This document shows positions 25,995 through 35,485 of a DNA stretch of 64,000 bases, piece after piece; within the stretch, counting starts at the first letter, position 1, and each line of letters opens with the position of its first letter. The position numbers and the translations under genes are program-made. The notes below the pieces were generated by a model that saw nothing but the letters and a program-made list of their open reading frames with translations, was not told where the DNA came from and ran no database searches. The DNA is taken from assembly GCF_000671395.1 (NCBI RefSeq), contig NZ_AQQY01000006.1, forward strand, positions 1 through 64,000, written 5' to 3'. Source of the stretch: Actibacterium atlanticum (GTDB lineage Bacteria > Pseudomonadota > Alphaproteobacteria > Rhodobacterales > Rhodobacteraceae).

Positions 25995-27367
25995 GCAAAC
26001 CTGCAGCGCATGGCTCCATTCGTCGCAGGCTTTTGCTGTCATTGCTCGCGGGGGCGGCTGTGCTGGCGTTCGTTGTTTATTTTGTCGTGCAAACCGTCGC
26101 GCGTCAGGTTGCTCAGGAAAGTCAGGACAACGTGCTGGCGGCCTCGGCGCAGTCTATTCTTGATGGCGCGCGTTTAAGCGGCGGCGAGGTCAATGTTGAT
26201 CTTCCCTACTCTGCCCTATCCATGCTGGACAGCATCTCGGACGAGCGCGTGTTCTATGCCATCCACCTTGAGCACGAGTTTCTCAGCGGCTACGCAGACT
26301 TACCGGCACCAGAGGGAGACCCCAGCGGTGCCCCGGCCTTTCTTTCGGCCGAGTTTCTTGGAGAGGATGTGCGGATTGCTTCGGTCCGGCGGCGGGTGTC
26401 CACGGGTGCCGGGCGAAGTTATCTGAAGGTTTCGGTTGCACAGACCCTTTCGGGGCAAAAGCTGGTTCTTTCCAGAATCTCGCGGATCTCCATTACCATT
26501 GGTGCGGGTTTCTTTCTTATCTCGGTTTTTATGGCCGGGATCATATCAGGAAGTGCAATACGCCCACTGGACCGATTGACGGCTTCGGTCTCTCGCCGGG
26601 GGCCCAAAGACCTTAGGCCGGTTGCGGCCCCGGTTCCAACAGAGATGGTTCCGTTGGTTGCGTCGCTGAACTCTTTCATGAGGCGCCTGCAACAGTCGCT
26701 CTTGCGGTCAGAGGATTTCATAGCAGAAGCCGCGCACAGGGTGCGTACGCCATTGGCAATCGTACGCACCAAGGCAGAGGTTATTCAACGGGTGTCTGAC
26801 GATCCCGAGACCCGCAAAGCACTAAAGGAAATGATCCACGCCATAGATGACAGCTCGCGTACAGCAGGTCAGCTGCTTGACCACGCCATGGTGACCTTCC
26901 GGCTTGATCATCTTGTGCTGGAAGAGATCAATCTGCTCCATCTCGTACATGACACGGTTGAAAGACTACGCCCGACATCCGAGCTGAAAGACATCACGAT
27001 GCAGGCCTTCGGGGAACAGGACTCGGTTATCAAGGGTGATCCCATCCTTGTTCAAAACGCCCTGCACAACCTTCTGGACAATGCCGTGAAATATTCCCCA
27101 GCCGGCAGCCAGATTGATGTCGTATTGGCGCTTAATCAGAATGAAGCAGAGGTTTGCGTCAAAGATACAGGCCCCGGTTTCCCAGCAGATGAACTTGATA
27201 GCCTGCCCAAGCGCTTTGTCCGGGGCAAAAATGCCGAAGCGGTTGTCGGATCCGGACTGGGTCTGACCATCGCAAAAGAGGTCATCACAGCCCACGGCGG
27301 CACCTTGAAGATTAGCAACAACCCAGGAGGCGGCGCATGCGTCAGTTTGCTCTTTCCCTTGCCCTGA
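25991..27367 (+). CDS. tctE: Sensor histidine kinase TctE
   Basis: Membrane sensor phosphorylating TctD. 458 residues: N-terminal membrane segment about 16-38, a periplasmic TctE-type N-terminal domain of some 120 residues, second membrane segment about 160-180 (ISITIGAGFFLISVFMAGII), then HisKA with His249 in AAHRVRTPLA, N box LHNLLDNAVKY and the DTGPGF and GSGLGL loops. The last 31 bases overlap a binding-protein gene whose AGGAGG lies inside the kinase coding region, so translation is coupled. Confidence 0.93.
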   Translation: MSKPAAHGSIRRRLLLSLLAGAAVLAFVVYFVVQTVARQVAQESQDNVLAASAQSILDGARLSGGEVNVDLPYSALSMLDSISDERVFYAIHLEHEFLSGYADLPAPEGDPSGAPAFLSAEFLGEDVRIASVRRRVSTGAGRSYLKVSVAQTLSGQKLVLSRISRISITIGAGFFLISVFMAGIISGSAIRPLDRLTASVSRRGPKDLRPVAAPVPTEMVPLVASLNSFMRRLQQSLLRSEDFIAEAAHRVRTPLAIVRTKAEVIQRVSDDPETRKALKEMIHAIDDSSRTAGQLLDHAMVTFRLDHLVLEEINLLHLVHDTVERLRPTSELKDITMQAFGEQDSVIKGDPILVQNALHNLLDNAVKYSPAGSQIDVVLALNQNEAEVCVKDTGPGFPADELDSLPKRFVRGKNAEAVVGSGLGLTIAKEVITAHGGTLKISNNPGGGACVSLLFPLP

Positions 27368-28353
27368 TATTCACGGCCGGTTGGTCCTGTGCTTTCGAGG
27401 CCGAAGACGTTGCTTCATTCGGCCCGTCCGACAGCAAACAAGTGCTACGGATACTATCGACGGCTGACATTGATTTCTTCAAACCGATGATCTTGTCTTT
27501 CCTTGCCTCGCGGCCTGAAACCGCAATCGACTATACCGTTGCCAGTTCGACCGAACTTCAGAAGGCCATTGTCGAAGAAGGTCAGGCCTTTGACGTTGTT
27601 GTTTCCAGCGCGATGGACCTGCAAACCAAATTGGCCAATGATGGTCTGGCGCAACGCTACAAGTCCGAAGCCACCGGTTCTCTTCCGGAATGGGCGGTGT
27701 GGAATGATATGCTTTTCGCTTTCACACAAGAGCCAGCGGCAATCGTCGTCTCCAAAACCGGGTTTAAGGACATTCCCCTTCCCAATTCACGCAACGATCT
27801 GATCAACCTGCTGCGCCAACACCCTGAAATCTTTCGCAGCCGCGTCGGCACCTATGACGTGCGACAGTCCGGCCTGGGCTATTTGTTTGCGACCCAAGAT
27901 ACCCGCGCCTCTGAAATCTATTGGCGCTTGATGGAGGTTATGGGCGGGCTGGATGCGCAGCTCTATTGTTGTTCTTCGGATATGATCGACGCTGTCAAAT
28001 CCGGCGACCTGCTAATCGCCTACAATGTGCTTGGAAGCTACGCCATCAACCGGGAAGATCGGGAGGATTTTCACATCATCCTGCCCACGGATTTCACCAC
28101 GGTCATGCTGCGCACCGCGATGATCCCCAGTAATGCGCCTTCGGCTGAACTCTCAGGTGAATTCATCGATCATCTGTTGGACATGTCACACGGGTTAGAT
28201 GCCGTGCCCCTGACCAGCGCAGAGCTCGATCTCAGCCGAGTAGAGCCATCCCTGAATCGTATCAAGATCGGCCCCGGTCTTTTGGTCTTTCTGGACCAGC
28301 TCAAAAGGCGTTCATTTCTTTTGGAATGGGAAAGCGCCATCCTCCAGAATTAG
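27337..28353 (+). CDS. Periplasmic binding protein linked to TctDE, ferric/carboxylate type II fold
   Basis: A 338-residue exported protein with signal peptide MRQFALSLALIFTAGWSCAF and the type II receptor pattern (LRILSTADIDFFKPMILSFLASRP, FDVVVSSAMDLQTKLANDGLAQ, YNVLGSYA), resembling AfuA-like ABC binding proteins. No permease or ATPase accompanies it. ATG 27337 is supported by AGGAGG six bases upstream, inside tctE. I infer a sensory third component for TctE, mirroring the binding protein in the operon at 2114-6293. A rho-independent terminator follows at 28475. Confidence 0.85.
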   Translation: MRQFALSLALIFTAGWSCAFEAEDVASFGPSDSKQVLRILSTADIDFFKPMILSFLASRPETAIDYTVASSTELQKAIVEEGQAFDVVVSSAMDLQTKLANDGLAQRYKSEATGSLPEWAVWNDMLFAFTQEPAAIVVSKTGFKDIPLPNSRNDLINLLRQHPEIFRSRVGTYDVRQSGLGYLFATQDTRASEIYWRLMEVMGGLDAQLYCCSSDMIDAVKSGDLLIAYNVLGSYAINREDREDFHIILPTDFTTVMLRTAMIPSNAPSAELSGEFIDHLLDMSHGLDAVPLTSAELDLSRVEPSLNRIKIGPGLLVFLDQLKRRSFLLEWESAILQN

Positions 28354-28474
28354 ACAATTCAGGCCGCTGGGGCGTCTGCGCCCTAGATGTCCTGCGGTTC
28401 ATAATCCGCCGAAGCTTCGGACATGAAGCCTTGCAAAATCGCCACAGATTTTACGCTCATTTTCAGGGGTTAAG

Positions 28475-28501
28475 CGCCACATCATAGGCGCCCTTTTTTT
28501 T
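28475..28501 (+). terminator. Rho-independent terminator of tctDE operon
   Basis: GCGCC (28475-28479) pairs with GGCGC (28488-28492) around an 8-base loop and is followed by CC and seven T residues. Confidence 0.75.
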
Positions 28502-28504
28502 ACC

Positions 28505-28663
28505 ATGTCCCCGCCCCCATACGAAGCCGAGCCAAAGGCCGCTTCGAATGATCCGCGGGCGAATATTGAGCTTACTTTCGAGTTTCTTAAGCATTTGTCA
28601 CCCGACAAGATCGCCGCCCACAGGAAAAGTCTGGGCGTGTGCTCTGACAATGTCGTTCGCTAG
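28505..28663 (+). CDS. Possible small protein, unknown
   Basis: A 52-residue frame beginning MSPPPYEAEPKAASN and containing a helix-like IELTFEFLKHLSPDKIAAHRK segment. It starts right after the terminator T tract and has no good ribosome site, so expression is doubtful. It may be a relic of a longer gene. I do not recognise the sequence. Confidence 0.2.
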   Translation: MSPPPYEAEPKAASNDPRANIELTFEFLKHLSPDKIAAHRKSLGVCSDNVVR

Positions 28664-28711
28664 TAAGCGACTGGTCTTTGGGATGTTTGCTGGGCCCTAA
28701 AGGCCGGTCCG

Positions 28712-30322
28712 CTAAGTTGCTGCGACATGGCCCTTGATGAGATCACTGGCGCGCTCCGCGATCATGATCGTCGGAGAGTTGGTGTTTCCCGATGTGATCG
28801 TCGGCATGATCGAAGCATCGACCACGCGCAGGTTTTCGACCCCATTCACCCGAAGCTCCGAGTCGACGACCGCCCGTGCATCGGTGCCCATGCGCGCCGT
28901 GCCCACCGGGTGGAAGATGGTCGAGGCGACCTGCCCTGCCCCTTCGGCCAGTTCGGCGTCGGTCTGGTATTGCGGTCCCGGTTTAAACTCTTCGGGCTGA
29001 TAAGGCGCCAACGCGGGCTGCGCCATGATCTTGCGGGTCTGGGAAACGGCGCGCGCCGCCACCAGCCGATCCCCTTCGGTTGAAAGGTAGTTGGGCTGGA
29101 TTTCAGGATGGGCGCGCGGGTCGGAGGAGGTAATTTTAACGTGGCCCCGGCTTTCGGGGCGCAGGTGGCAGACGCTGGCGGTGATCGCCGGAAAGTCATG
29201 CGGGGCCTGACCAAAAGCCTCCAGCGTCACGGGTTGCACGTGGTATTCCAGATCTGGGGTTTCCACCCCTTCATGCGAATAGCAAAACGCACCTAACTGG
29301 CTGGGGGCCATCGACATTGGCCCAGAACGTTTAAACATATACTCCAGCCCGATCTTGGCCTTACCCCACAGGGTCGAGCTCATAACGTTCAGGGTTTTGG
29401 CGCCTTGAATCTTATAGGCACAGCGGATTTGCAGGTGGTCTTGCAGGTTGCCGCCAACATCAGGCGCATCGTGCAGCACCTCGATGCCGTGTTCTTGCAA
29501 TAGCGCACCCGGACCGATGCCCGACAGTTGCAACAACTGCGGCGATCCGATCGCGCCCGAGGCAAGGATCACCTCGCGCCGCGCGCTGACCTTGGACAGG
29601 ATATCCTTGCGCCTAAACTGCACGCCTTTGGCGCGTTTGCCGTCAAACAACAGCTTTTCGGCTTGTGCATGGGTCATGACTTTCAGGTTCGGACGCGACT
29701 GCGCCGGTCGCAGGAATCCCTTGGAGGTGTTCCAACGCCAGCCGGACCGTTGGTTGACCTTGAAATAGCCAACCCCAAAGTTGTTGCCCCGGTTAAAATC
29801 GTCGGACTCCGGGATGCCCGCCTGCGCGGCGGCGTTTTTCCAGGCTTCGAGGATCTCCCAGCTTAGGCGCTGTTCTTCGACACGCCATTCGCCACCCGCG
29901 CCGTGGGCCTCGTTCGCGCCGGCGTAATAGTCTTCGGATTTCATGAAATAAGGCAGAACATCATCCCAGCCCCAGCCGGTGTTTCCCAATTGCCGCCAGC
30001 CATCATAATCGGCGGCCTGCCCCCGCAGATAAAGCATGCCGTTGATCGACGAGCAGCCGCCCAACACCCGGCCGCGTGGATACAACAGGGACCGTCCGCC
30101 AAGCCCGTCACAAGCCGCGGTGGAATAGCCCCAATCTGTGCGCGGATTTCCAATGCAGTACAGATACCCGACCGGTATGTGAATCCAGTGGTAGTTGTCC
30201 TTGCCGCCAGCTTCGAGCAGCAAAACACGCGTTGTCGGATCTTCGCTTAGCCGATTGGCCAGCACACAGCCCGCAGACCCCGCGCCAACAATGACGTAAT
30301 CGAACTCACCGTAATCGTGCAT
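28712..30322 (-). CDS. GMC family FAD-dependent oxidoreductase (choline dehydrogenase-like)
   Basis: Oxidises a primary alcohol using FAD. 536 residues from ATG 30322, which follows AAGGAGGAG; the longer frame to 30448 crosses the promoter. Motifs: Rossmann [20 protein letters not shown] signature 1 [18 protein letters not shown], signature 2 [12 protein letters not shown], catalytic His in [10 protein letters not shown] and Asn in [17 protein letters not shown]. It is divergent from a TRAP importer and LysR regulator, suggesting it acts on the imported substrate. Choline is not implied: no betaine aldehyde dehydrogenase or betI is nearby. Confidence 0.92.
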   Translation of the reverse strand: MHDYGEFDYVIVGAGSAGCVLANRLSEDPTTRVLLLEAGGKDNYHWIHIPVGYLYCIGNPRTDWGYSTAACDGLGGRSLLYPRGRVLGGCSSINGMLYLRGQAADYDGWRQLGNTGWGWDDVLPYFMKSEDYYAGANEAHGAGGEWRVEEQRLSWEILEAWKNAAAQAGIPESDDFNRGNNFGVGYFKVNQRSGWRWNTSKGFLRPAQSRPNLKVMTHAQAEKLLFDGKRAKGVQFRRKDILSKVSARREVILASGAIGSPQLLQLSGIGPGALLQEHGIEVLHDAPDVGGNLQDHLQIRCAYKIQGAKTLNVMSSTLWGKAKIGLEYMFKRSGPMSMAPSQLGAFCYSHEGVETPDLEYHVQPVTLEAFGQAPHDFPAITASVCHLRPESRGHVKITSSDPRAHPEIQPNYLSTEGDRLVAARAVSQTRKIMAQPALAPYQPEEFKPGPQYQTDAELAEGAGQVASTIFHPVGTARMGTDARAVVDSELRVNGVENLRVVDASIMPTITSGNTNSPTIMIAERASDLIKGHVAAT

Positions 30323-30414
30323 GGGCTGTCTCCTCCTTGGCGGACATATCCGGGAACAACGGTCACCCGGCACATGGTCTCGGCTCGAGAAGAAGTCTGA
30401 AACAGTGGCATTTT

Positions 30415-30459
30415 CCAATGAATGTTTTTGCACATTGGCTGTCGGCATTCGTGCATTGG
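30415..30459. promoter_or_regulatory. CATTGG repeats in divergent promoter
   Basis: CCAATG (30415-30420) is inverted relative to CATTGG at 30433-30438 and 30454-30459. The two direct copies are 21 bp apart, two helical turns. Position between the GMC and TRAP operons suggests an operator, perhaps for the LysR protein at 33653. Confidence 0.45.
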
Positions 30460-30548
30460 AGCAGGCCCGGGTTGGCCCCTATCGTCGCAACATCCCGCAC
30501 CAAGGGAGAGGACCAGGTGCGGAACCAACATATGGGAGGAGACAGAAA

Positions 30549-31640
30549 ATGAGCATTACGACCAAACTAAGTGTGTCCACGGCCGCGACCTGCGCCGCAT
30601 TGACGCTGGCCGCCACCGCGCCCGCGTCGGCTGAAGAAGTACAAAAGTTGAAATGGGCCGTGCCGATCAGCTTTTCGTCCAGCCTGACCGCGCTGGGCGA
30701 CACCCTGCCTTGGGTGGCCGATCAGATGAAAGCGGCTTCGGGCGGCAACATCCAACTGGAAGTCTTTGAGCCCAACAAAATGATCCCCGCGCTGGCCGTT
30801 TTTGAAAGCGTCGCGACCGGCCAGATCGAAGCTGGTTATAGCTGGATGGGCTATGAACGTGGTCAGGTGCCGGCCTCGGCCCTGTTCGGGGCCACCCCGT
30901 TTGGTCTTGAGCCCGCGCAGTTCACCGCTTGGATGTATCAGGCGGGCGGCAACGAGCTGCTGCATGAACTGTTCGAACCTTACAATGTGCACCCCGTTCT
31001 GTGCGGCACCATCAGCCCCGAAGCTGCAGGTTGGTTCAAGTTCCCGATTGAGTCGGTGGATCAGCTGGACGGCCTAAAGTTCCGCGCGGCCGGTCTGGGT
31101 GGCGAGATCATGAAAGAAGTGGGCATGTCGGTGACGGTTCTGCCCGGCGGCGAACTGTACCAAGCGCTTGAAACCGGCGTTCTAGACGCGACCGAGTTTT
31201 CGCTGCCCACCGTGGACGAACAGTTGGGCTTCTATCAGGTGGCCAGTTATTACCACCTGCCCGGTTGGCACCAGCCCTCGACCTCGCAATACCTGTATAT
31301 CAACGGCGATGTCTGGAACGATCTGAACCCCACCACGCAAGCCGTGATCGAAACCACCTGCATGGCCGGAACGGTCTATGCCATGTCGCGCGCCGAAGCG
31401 CTGCAGGGGGCGGTTCTGAACTCGTTCGGCGATAAGGGTGTCGAAGCTAAGCGCCTGCCCGAGGACGTACTGCAGGCCTTTCGCGATGCCACCGCCGTTG
31501 TGATGGAGCGCGAATCCGCTGCCGATCCGATGTTTGACAAAATCTACAGCTCGATGATGGCGTTCAAAGCGGAAAACGCACAGTGGCATGCCCTTGGGTA
31601 TCTGCCGCGTGACTGGACCTGGAATAACGACGCCCAGTAA
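30549..31640 (+). CDS. dctP: TRAP transporter substrate-binding protein, DctP family
   Basis: Periplasmic receptor of a sodium-coupled TRAP importer, 363 residues. ATG 30549 has GGGAGGAG upstream and begins a signal peptide (MSITTKLSVSTAATCAALTLAATAPASAEE). The conserved substrate-clamping Arg is in LDGLKFRAAGLGGEIMKEVG, followed by VTVLPGGELYQALETGVLDATEFSLP, a pattern like the subgroup that binds 2-oxo acids. Residues at the ligand site fit an organic anion. The neighbouring GMC oxidoreductase points to a hydroxylated substrate, which is inference. Confidence 0.92.
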   Translation: MSITTKLSVSTAATCAALTLAATAPASAEEVQKLKWAVPISFSSSLTALGDTLPWVADQMKAASGGNIQLEVFEPNKMIPALAVFESVATGQIEAGYSWMGYERGQVPASALFGATPFGLEPAQFTAWMYQAGGNELLHELFEPYNVHPVLCGTISPEAAGWFKFPIESVDQLDGLKFRAAGLGGEIMKEVGMSVTVLPGGELYQALETGVLDATEFSLPTVDEQLGFYQVASYYHLPGWHQPSTSQYLYINGDVWNDLNPTTQAVIETTCMAGTVYAMSRAEALQGAVLNSFGDKGVEAKRLPEDVLQAFRDATAVVMERESAADPMFDKIYSSMMAFKAENAQWHALGYLPRDWTWNNDAQ

Positions 31641-31671
31641 GCGCGACCATTAAACAAAGGGAGGGGACGGA

Positions 31672-32226
31672 ATGCCAAAGCTTGTCGACGATACGCCAAC
31701 CGCGGGTCATGAACATGTCATGGGTTCCGCCCCCTTACTGGCGCGGATAATCGAAGGGATCGTCCGGCTTGTATCGGTCTCGGCCCATATCAGCTGGATC
31801 GTGCTGGTCGTGGTGATCATCCTGAACGTTGTTCTGCGTTATGTTTTCACCAACAGCAACGTGGCCTTGGAAGAGCTGCAATGGCATCTTTATGCCTATG
31901 CCTTCATGATCGGCGTCGCCTATTGTCTGGTGCAAGATCAGCACGTGCGCGTCGATGTGATCGCCGAGCATTGGCCTGCAAAGCGCCGCGCTTGGATTGA
32001 TCTGGTCGCCATGCTGCTTTTGGTCATGCCTTTCGCCTATGCCGTGGGCACCAGCGCCATTCCCTTTGTCGAGTTTTCCCACAAGCTGAACGAAACATCG
32101 CGCTCGCCGGGGGGCTTGCCCTATCGGTGGCTGATCAAGTCTGTAATCCCGCTTTCCATGGCCCTGCTGTTTCTGGCTGCCTTTGCACGCGCCTTGCGCA
32201 TGGTTGCCGTGATCCGCGGCCGCTGA
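31672..32226 (+). CDS. dctQ: TRAP transporter small permease, DctQ family
   Basis: Four-helix membrane subunit of 184 residues. The second helix is followed by the DctQ hallmark ALEELQWHLYAYAFMIGVAYCLVQDQHVRVDV, then two further helices. Thirty-one bases after dctP, with GGGAGGGGA upstream of ATG 31672. The N-terminal 30 residues are polar and cytoplasmic. Confidence 0.92.
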   Translation: MPKLVDDTPTAGHEHVMGSAPLLARIIEGIVRLVSVSAHISWIVLVVVIILNVVLRYVFTNSNVALEELQWHLYAYAFMIGVAYCLVQDQHVRVDVIAEHWPAKRRAWIDLVAMLLLVMPFAYAVGTSAIPFVEFSHKLNETSRSPGGLPYRWLIKSVIPLSMALLFLAAFARALRMVAVIRGR

Positions 32227-32260
32227 AGTTTCAAAAACAATAAAATCTGGAGGCACCGAG

Positions 32261-33631
32261 ATGCTTGGGCTCGCAGTCAATGAATTGATGGTGATCGGGA
32301 TGCTCCTGAGCTTCATCACCTTGCTCTTTCTGGGCATTCCGGTGGCCTGGTCGCTTGCGGGCGTGTCGCTGGGTGTCGCCCTGCTGGCAATTGCGTTGAA
32401 CCAGAACCTCGGGGTCGACACGTATTTCCTGGACAGTTGGCGCGACTATTCGGTGATCGTTCAGCGCATATGGTCGCTGATGGAAAACGGCGTTTTGGTC
32501 GCCTTGCCCATGTTCGTTTTCATGGGGCTGATGCTGGACCAGTCCGGCCTAGCTGAAAAGCTGATGTCCGAATTTGCCGCGACCTTGGGCCGGTATCGCG
32601 GAGGGCTGGCCGTGGCGGTGATCCTGATAGGGATTTTGCTGGCCGCTTCGACCGGGATCGTGGGGGCATCGGTGGTTCTGCTGACGACCATCTCGATGCC
32701 GATCATGCTGGAAAACGGCTATGATAAACGGCTGGCGGCGGGGGTGATTGCCTCGGCTGGAACGTTGGGGATTTTGATCCCGCCCTCGATCATGCTGATC
32801 ATCATGGCCGATCAGCTGGCCCTTTCGGTGGGCGAACTCTTTATGGGAGCCGTCATCCCGGGGCTGCTGCTGGGCTTTGCTTATCTGGCCTATGTAGTGC
32901 TGGCGGTGACCGTTAAACCTGACCTTGCCCCGCGCCCCGAAAACCCTGACCCGCTGACCGCGCGCCGCCTGTTGCGCACGCTGGGTGCGGTACTGCCGCC
33001 TATGGCGCTGATCTTCGCAGTGCTGGGCAGTATCTTCATGGGGATCGCCACCCCGACCGAAGCCGCCGGGATCGGCGCATTGGGCGCGGCGCTGCTTGCC
33101 CTTGCCAATCGTCGCCTGAGCCTGTCCGTCCTATATGAGGTTGCCCGGCGCACAACGCTGACCACATCCTTCATCTTTGGGATTTTCATTGGCGCCACCG
33201 CCTTTGCGCTGGTGATGCGGTCCTTAGGCGGCGACCAGATGATCGCCGAAGCCCTGAAAGCCATTCCTTTCGGCAATCTGGGCGTCGTGGTCACCATCTT
33301 GGTGTTCGCCTTCTTGGCTGGGTTCTTTCTGGACTGGCTCGAGATCACTCTGATCTTCTTGCCGCTGGTCGGGCCGGTTGTGGTCAACGATCTGGGCTTT
33401 GATCCGATCTGGTTCGTGATCCTGTTCTCGGTGGCGCTGCAAACTTCGTTCATCACGCCGCCGGTCGGGTTCTCGCTGTTCTACCTGAAAGGTGCCGCAC
33501 CGGATGAGGTCAGCACGCCGGACATCTATCGCGGGATCATCCCCTTCGTTCTGATCCAGCTTGCCATCGTCGCCTTGATCCTTTTCATCCCAGACGTGGT
33601 GACTTGGCTGCCCGAACTCGTCTACGGTTGA
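32261..33631 (+). CDS. dctM: TRAP transporter large permease, DctM family
   Basis: The 456-residue ion-coupled channel subunit, about 12 membrane spans. Family blocks: LLFLGIPVAWSLAGVSLGVALL, SGIVGASVVLLTTISMPIMLENGYDKRLAAGVIASAGTLGILIPPSIMLIIMA (written with TGIVGA here) and FLDWLEITLIFLPLVGPVV near the end. SD TGGAGG precedes ATG 32261. Functions with the preceding dctP and dctQ. Confidence 0.94.
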   Translation: MLGLAVNELMVIGMLLSFITLLFLGIPVAWSLAGVSLGVALLAIALNQNLGVDTYFLDSWRDYSVIVQRIWSLMENGVLVALPMFVFMGLMLDQSGLAEKLMSEFAATLGRYRGGLAVAVILIGILLAASTGIVGASVVLLTTISMPIMLENGYDKRLAAGVIASAGTLGILIPPSIMLIIMADQLALSVGELFMGAVIPGLLLGFAYLAYVVLAVTVKPDLAPRPENPDPLTARRLLRTLGAVLPPMALIFAVLGSIFMGIATPTEAAGIGALGAALLALANRRLSLSVLYEVARRTTLTTSFIFGIFIGATAFALVMRSLGGDQMIAEALKAIPFGNLGVVVTILVFAFLAGFFLDWLEITLIFLPLVGPVVVNDLGFDPIWFVILFSVALQTSFITPPVGFSLFYLKGAAPDEVSTPDIYRGIIPFVLIQLAIVALILFIPDVVTWLPELVYG

Positions 33632-33652
33632 TCCAGAGGGACACACAGGTAC

Positions 33653-34552
33653 ATGAACTTTGATTGGGACGATATGCGGATCTTTCTGGAGATCCAGCGC
33701 ACCGGACGCCTGAACCGGGCGGCCAAAAGGCTGGGGTCGTCCCACACCACCGTCGCGCGGCGGCTGAAAGCCATGGAGGCCAAGTTTGGCCTGTCCCTGT
33801 TCGATGACACCGAAGACGGTCTGGTGCCCAGCGAGTTTGGCCAGCAGGTTCTGTCCCACGCACAGGATATGGAGGCCGCCGCCACCGCCATCGCAGATCA
33901 GGCCGACCGGCTGACAGGCTCGGGCAGTAAGCGCGTGCGCGTCGGTGCGCCCGATGGGTTTGGCAACGCGGTCTTGTCGCATATCCTGCCGCAGTACATG
34001 GCGGCAGACCCTTCGATGGAGGTGGAACTGGTGCCGATCCCGGTGACCCACAAGCTGTGGCGCCGCGATGTAGACATCGCCATCAGCCTTGATCGGCCGC
34101 AAACCGGCCGTCTGGTGATGCGCAAACTAACAGATTACGATTTGCGCCTGTATGCCGGCCCCGCGTTTTTCAACGATAAGCCACGCCCCAAAAGCCGCCA
34201 AGACCTGCGCGAACTGCCGTTCGTCGGCTATGTCGACGAGCTTCTCTATACCCGCGAGTTGGACTTCAACACGATCATCCTGCCGGGGCTCAACATCGTC
34301 TATCGCGGCGCCACCGTAAAAGCCCAGTTTGACGCGGTGCGCGGCAATGTCGGGCTGGGGGTTTTGCCCTGCTTTATGGCACGCGAATCCGATCTGGAGC
34401 CTGTCCTGCCAGAAGAGATCACCTTCAGCCGCACCTATTGGCTGCTATATCCCGAAGAATATCGTGACCTTGAACGCATTCGCAGTGTCAGCGATTACAT
34501 CGTCGGGGCGACGCGAAACATGGGTGCGCATTTCAAGTTTGACTGCGCCTGA
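33653..34552 (+). CDS. LysR-family transcriptional regulator
   Basis: 299 residues: N-terminal winged helix-turn-helix (FDWDDMRIFLEIQRTGRLNRAAKRLGSSHTTVARRLKAMEAKFG) and a C-terminal effector domain of the PBP2 fold. The helix-turn-helix begins DWDDMRIFLEI and has HTTVARRL rather than the common SAVSRQI, typical of a divergent LysR branch. Last in line after dctM, 21 bases downstream, so probably co-transcribed with the TRAP genes and regulating them and the divergent GMC gene. Confidence 0.9.
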   Translation: MNFDWDDMRIFLEIQRTGRLNRAAKRLGSSHTTVARRLKAMEAKFGLSLFDDTEDGLVPSEFGQQVLSHAQDMEAAATAIADQADRLTGSGSKRVRVGAPDGFGNAVLSHILPQYMAADPSMEVELVPIPVTHKLWRRDVDIAISLDRPQTGRLVMRKLTDYDLRLYAGPAFFNDKPRPKSRQDLRELPFVGYVDELLYTRELDFNTIILPGLNIVYRGATVKAQFDAVRGNVGLGVLPCFMARESDLEPVLPEEITFSRTYWLLYPEEYRDLERIRSVSDYIVGATRNMGAHFKFDCA

Positions 34553-34848
34553 TCGCGAAACATCCGCGGAATACTCGCGCCGAAAAGCCACAACAAAATG
34601 CGGGCGGTTTGAGCGCGTTTTCTTGATCAGACGATCACGTAGCAGTGGGACAGACGGCAAAGGGTCAACCAGACGTGTCCCGTTGTTCACCGCCAAGGGG
34701 CTTCTATGCCTCCCTATCCGCCTTCATATGCGGCACACTCATGCCCTTGCGATCCTGAAAAACTGGGCGAAACCCATATGCGCCGCGCACGGGTTACTCT
34801 CGTGCGCGACGTGTTTTGGTGGGGCTTTGAGCAGTATAATCGCTCAGA
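34553..34848. other. Intergenic region with one strong hairpin
   Basis: Convergent gap between the LysR gene and hemerythrin gene. CGCGCACG (34784-34791) pairs with CGTGCGCG (34801-34808) around a 9-base loop; there is no T tract on either strand. No coding frame here is convincing. Confidence 0.5.
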
Positions 34849-35415
34849 CTACCCCCTTAACCGGTGGTGCAGGATGATCGGGACAGCCAGTTCCTCTTCA
34901 TCCGCGAGGTGGCGTTCTAGGAATGCCTCAATCGCTTCAGCGGCGGGCAATACGGCCCCCACCTCTTCCATGGCTTGCGTTTCATCCAAGGTCGACAGCT
35001 TAATGACACGGTTTGCTTTGCGCGTTATGTCATCGAGCACCTGATCCAGATCTGCATGGTCTTGCTCCAACAGCTCTAACCCAGCGTCAAAACGCGGATC
35101 AGCAGCGCTGAGTTCCGGGAAATAGCTGTGGTCTTCCCAGCCATGATGCCCGTGCAAGCTGCCCACGAGGTTGCCACCAAAATAAGAGAGCCGCCCGGCA
35201 TAGCTGTCCAAAGCGATATCTTTGTTGATTACAGCTTCGGTATCCAGTCGCACCTGTTCCGCGATTTGGCGAAACGCGCTGTGCGCAGCCAGCCAGTGAC
35301 GGGTTTTCTCCTTAAAGCCCGGATGTGCATCCCATGCCTCTCGCGGGTAGGTTTCCAGAAGAACCCGCATCTCTTTCGGCATGTCGTGGTCGCGCATTTT
35401 GTAAGTATCGAGCAT
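34849..35415 (-). CDS. Hemerythrin HHE-domain protein
   Basis: 188-residue non-haem diiron four-helix protein that may bind oxygen, sense oxygen or NO, or handle iron. Candidate ligands in order: HGHHGWEDHSYFPEL, LLEQDHADLDQV and FLERHLADEEELAVP, matching the spaced His and carboxylate pattern of bacterial hemerythrins. ATG 35415 follows GGAGAAG; the open frame to 35463 has no ribosome site. It is 70 bases downstream of the CDGSH-glutamate synthase fusion in the same direction, so the two are probably one operon, under iron control if the Irr-like box at 37122 is real. Confidence 0.88.
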   Translation of the reverse strand: MLDTYKMRDHDMPKEMRVLLETYPREAWDAHPGFKEKTRHWLAAHSAFRQIAEQVRLDTEAVINKDIALDSYAGRLSYFGGNLVGSLHGHHGWEDHSYFPELSAADPRFDAGLELLEQDHADLDQVLDDITRKANRVIKLSTLDETQAMEEVGAVLPAAEAIEAFLERHLADEEELAVPIILHHRLRG

Positions 35416-35485
35416 TGGTCTTCTCCTTTCCACATTGATTTGGGGGGCGACAACGGCGCGCACCAGATGTGGTCAGGCATGGCAG

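Larger units (their letters stand above)
28354..28711. other. Intergenic region with terminator and one small doubtful frame
   Basis: Holds the terminator at 28475-28501 and a 52-codon plus-strand frame (28505-28663). The remainder shows no recognised gene, repeat or RNA. Confidence 0.5.

Noticed and set aside
28399-28650. 83-codon minus-strand frame in the 28.4-28.7 kb gap
   Set aside because: No ribosome site, crosses the terminator hairpin, no family resemblance.
34329-34877. Plus-strand frame across the LysR end and following gap
   Set aside because: Starts inside the LysR gene in another frame and has no motif or ribosome site.
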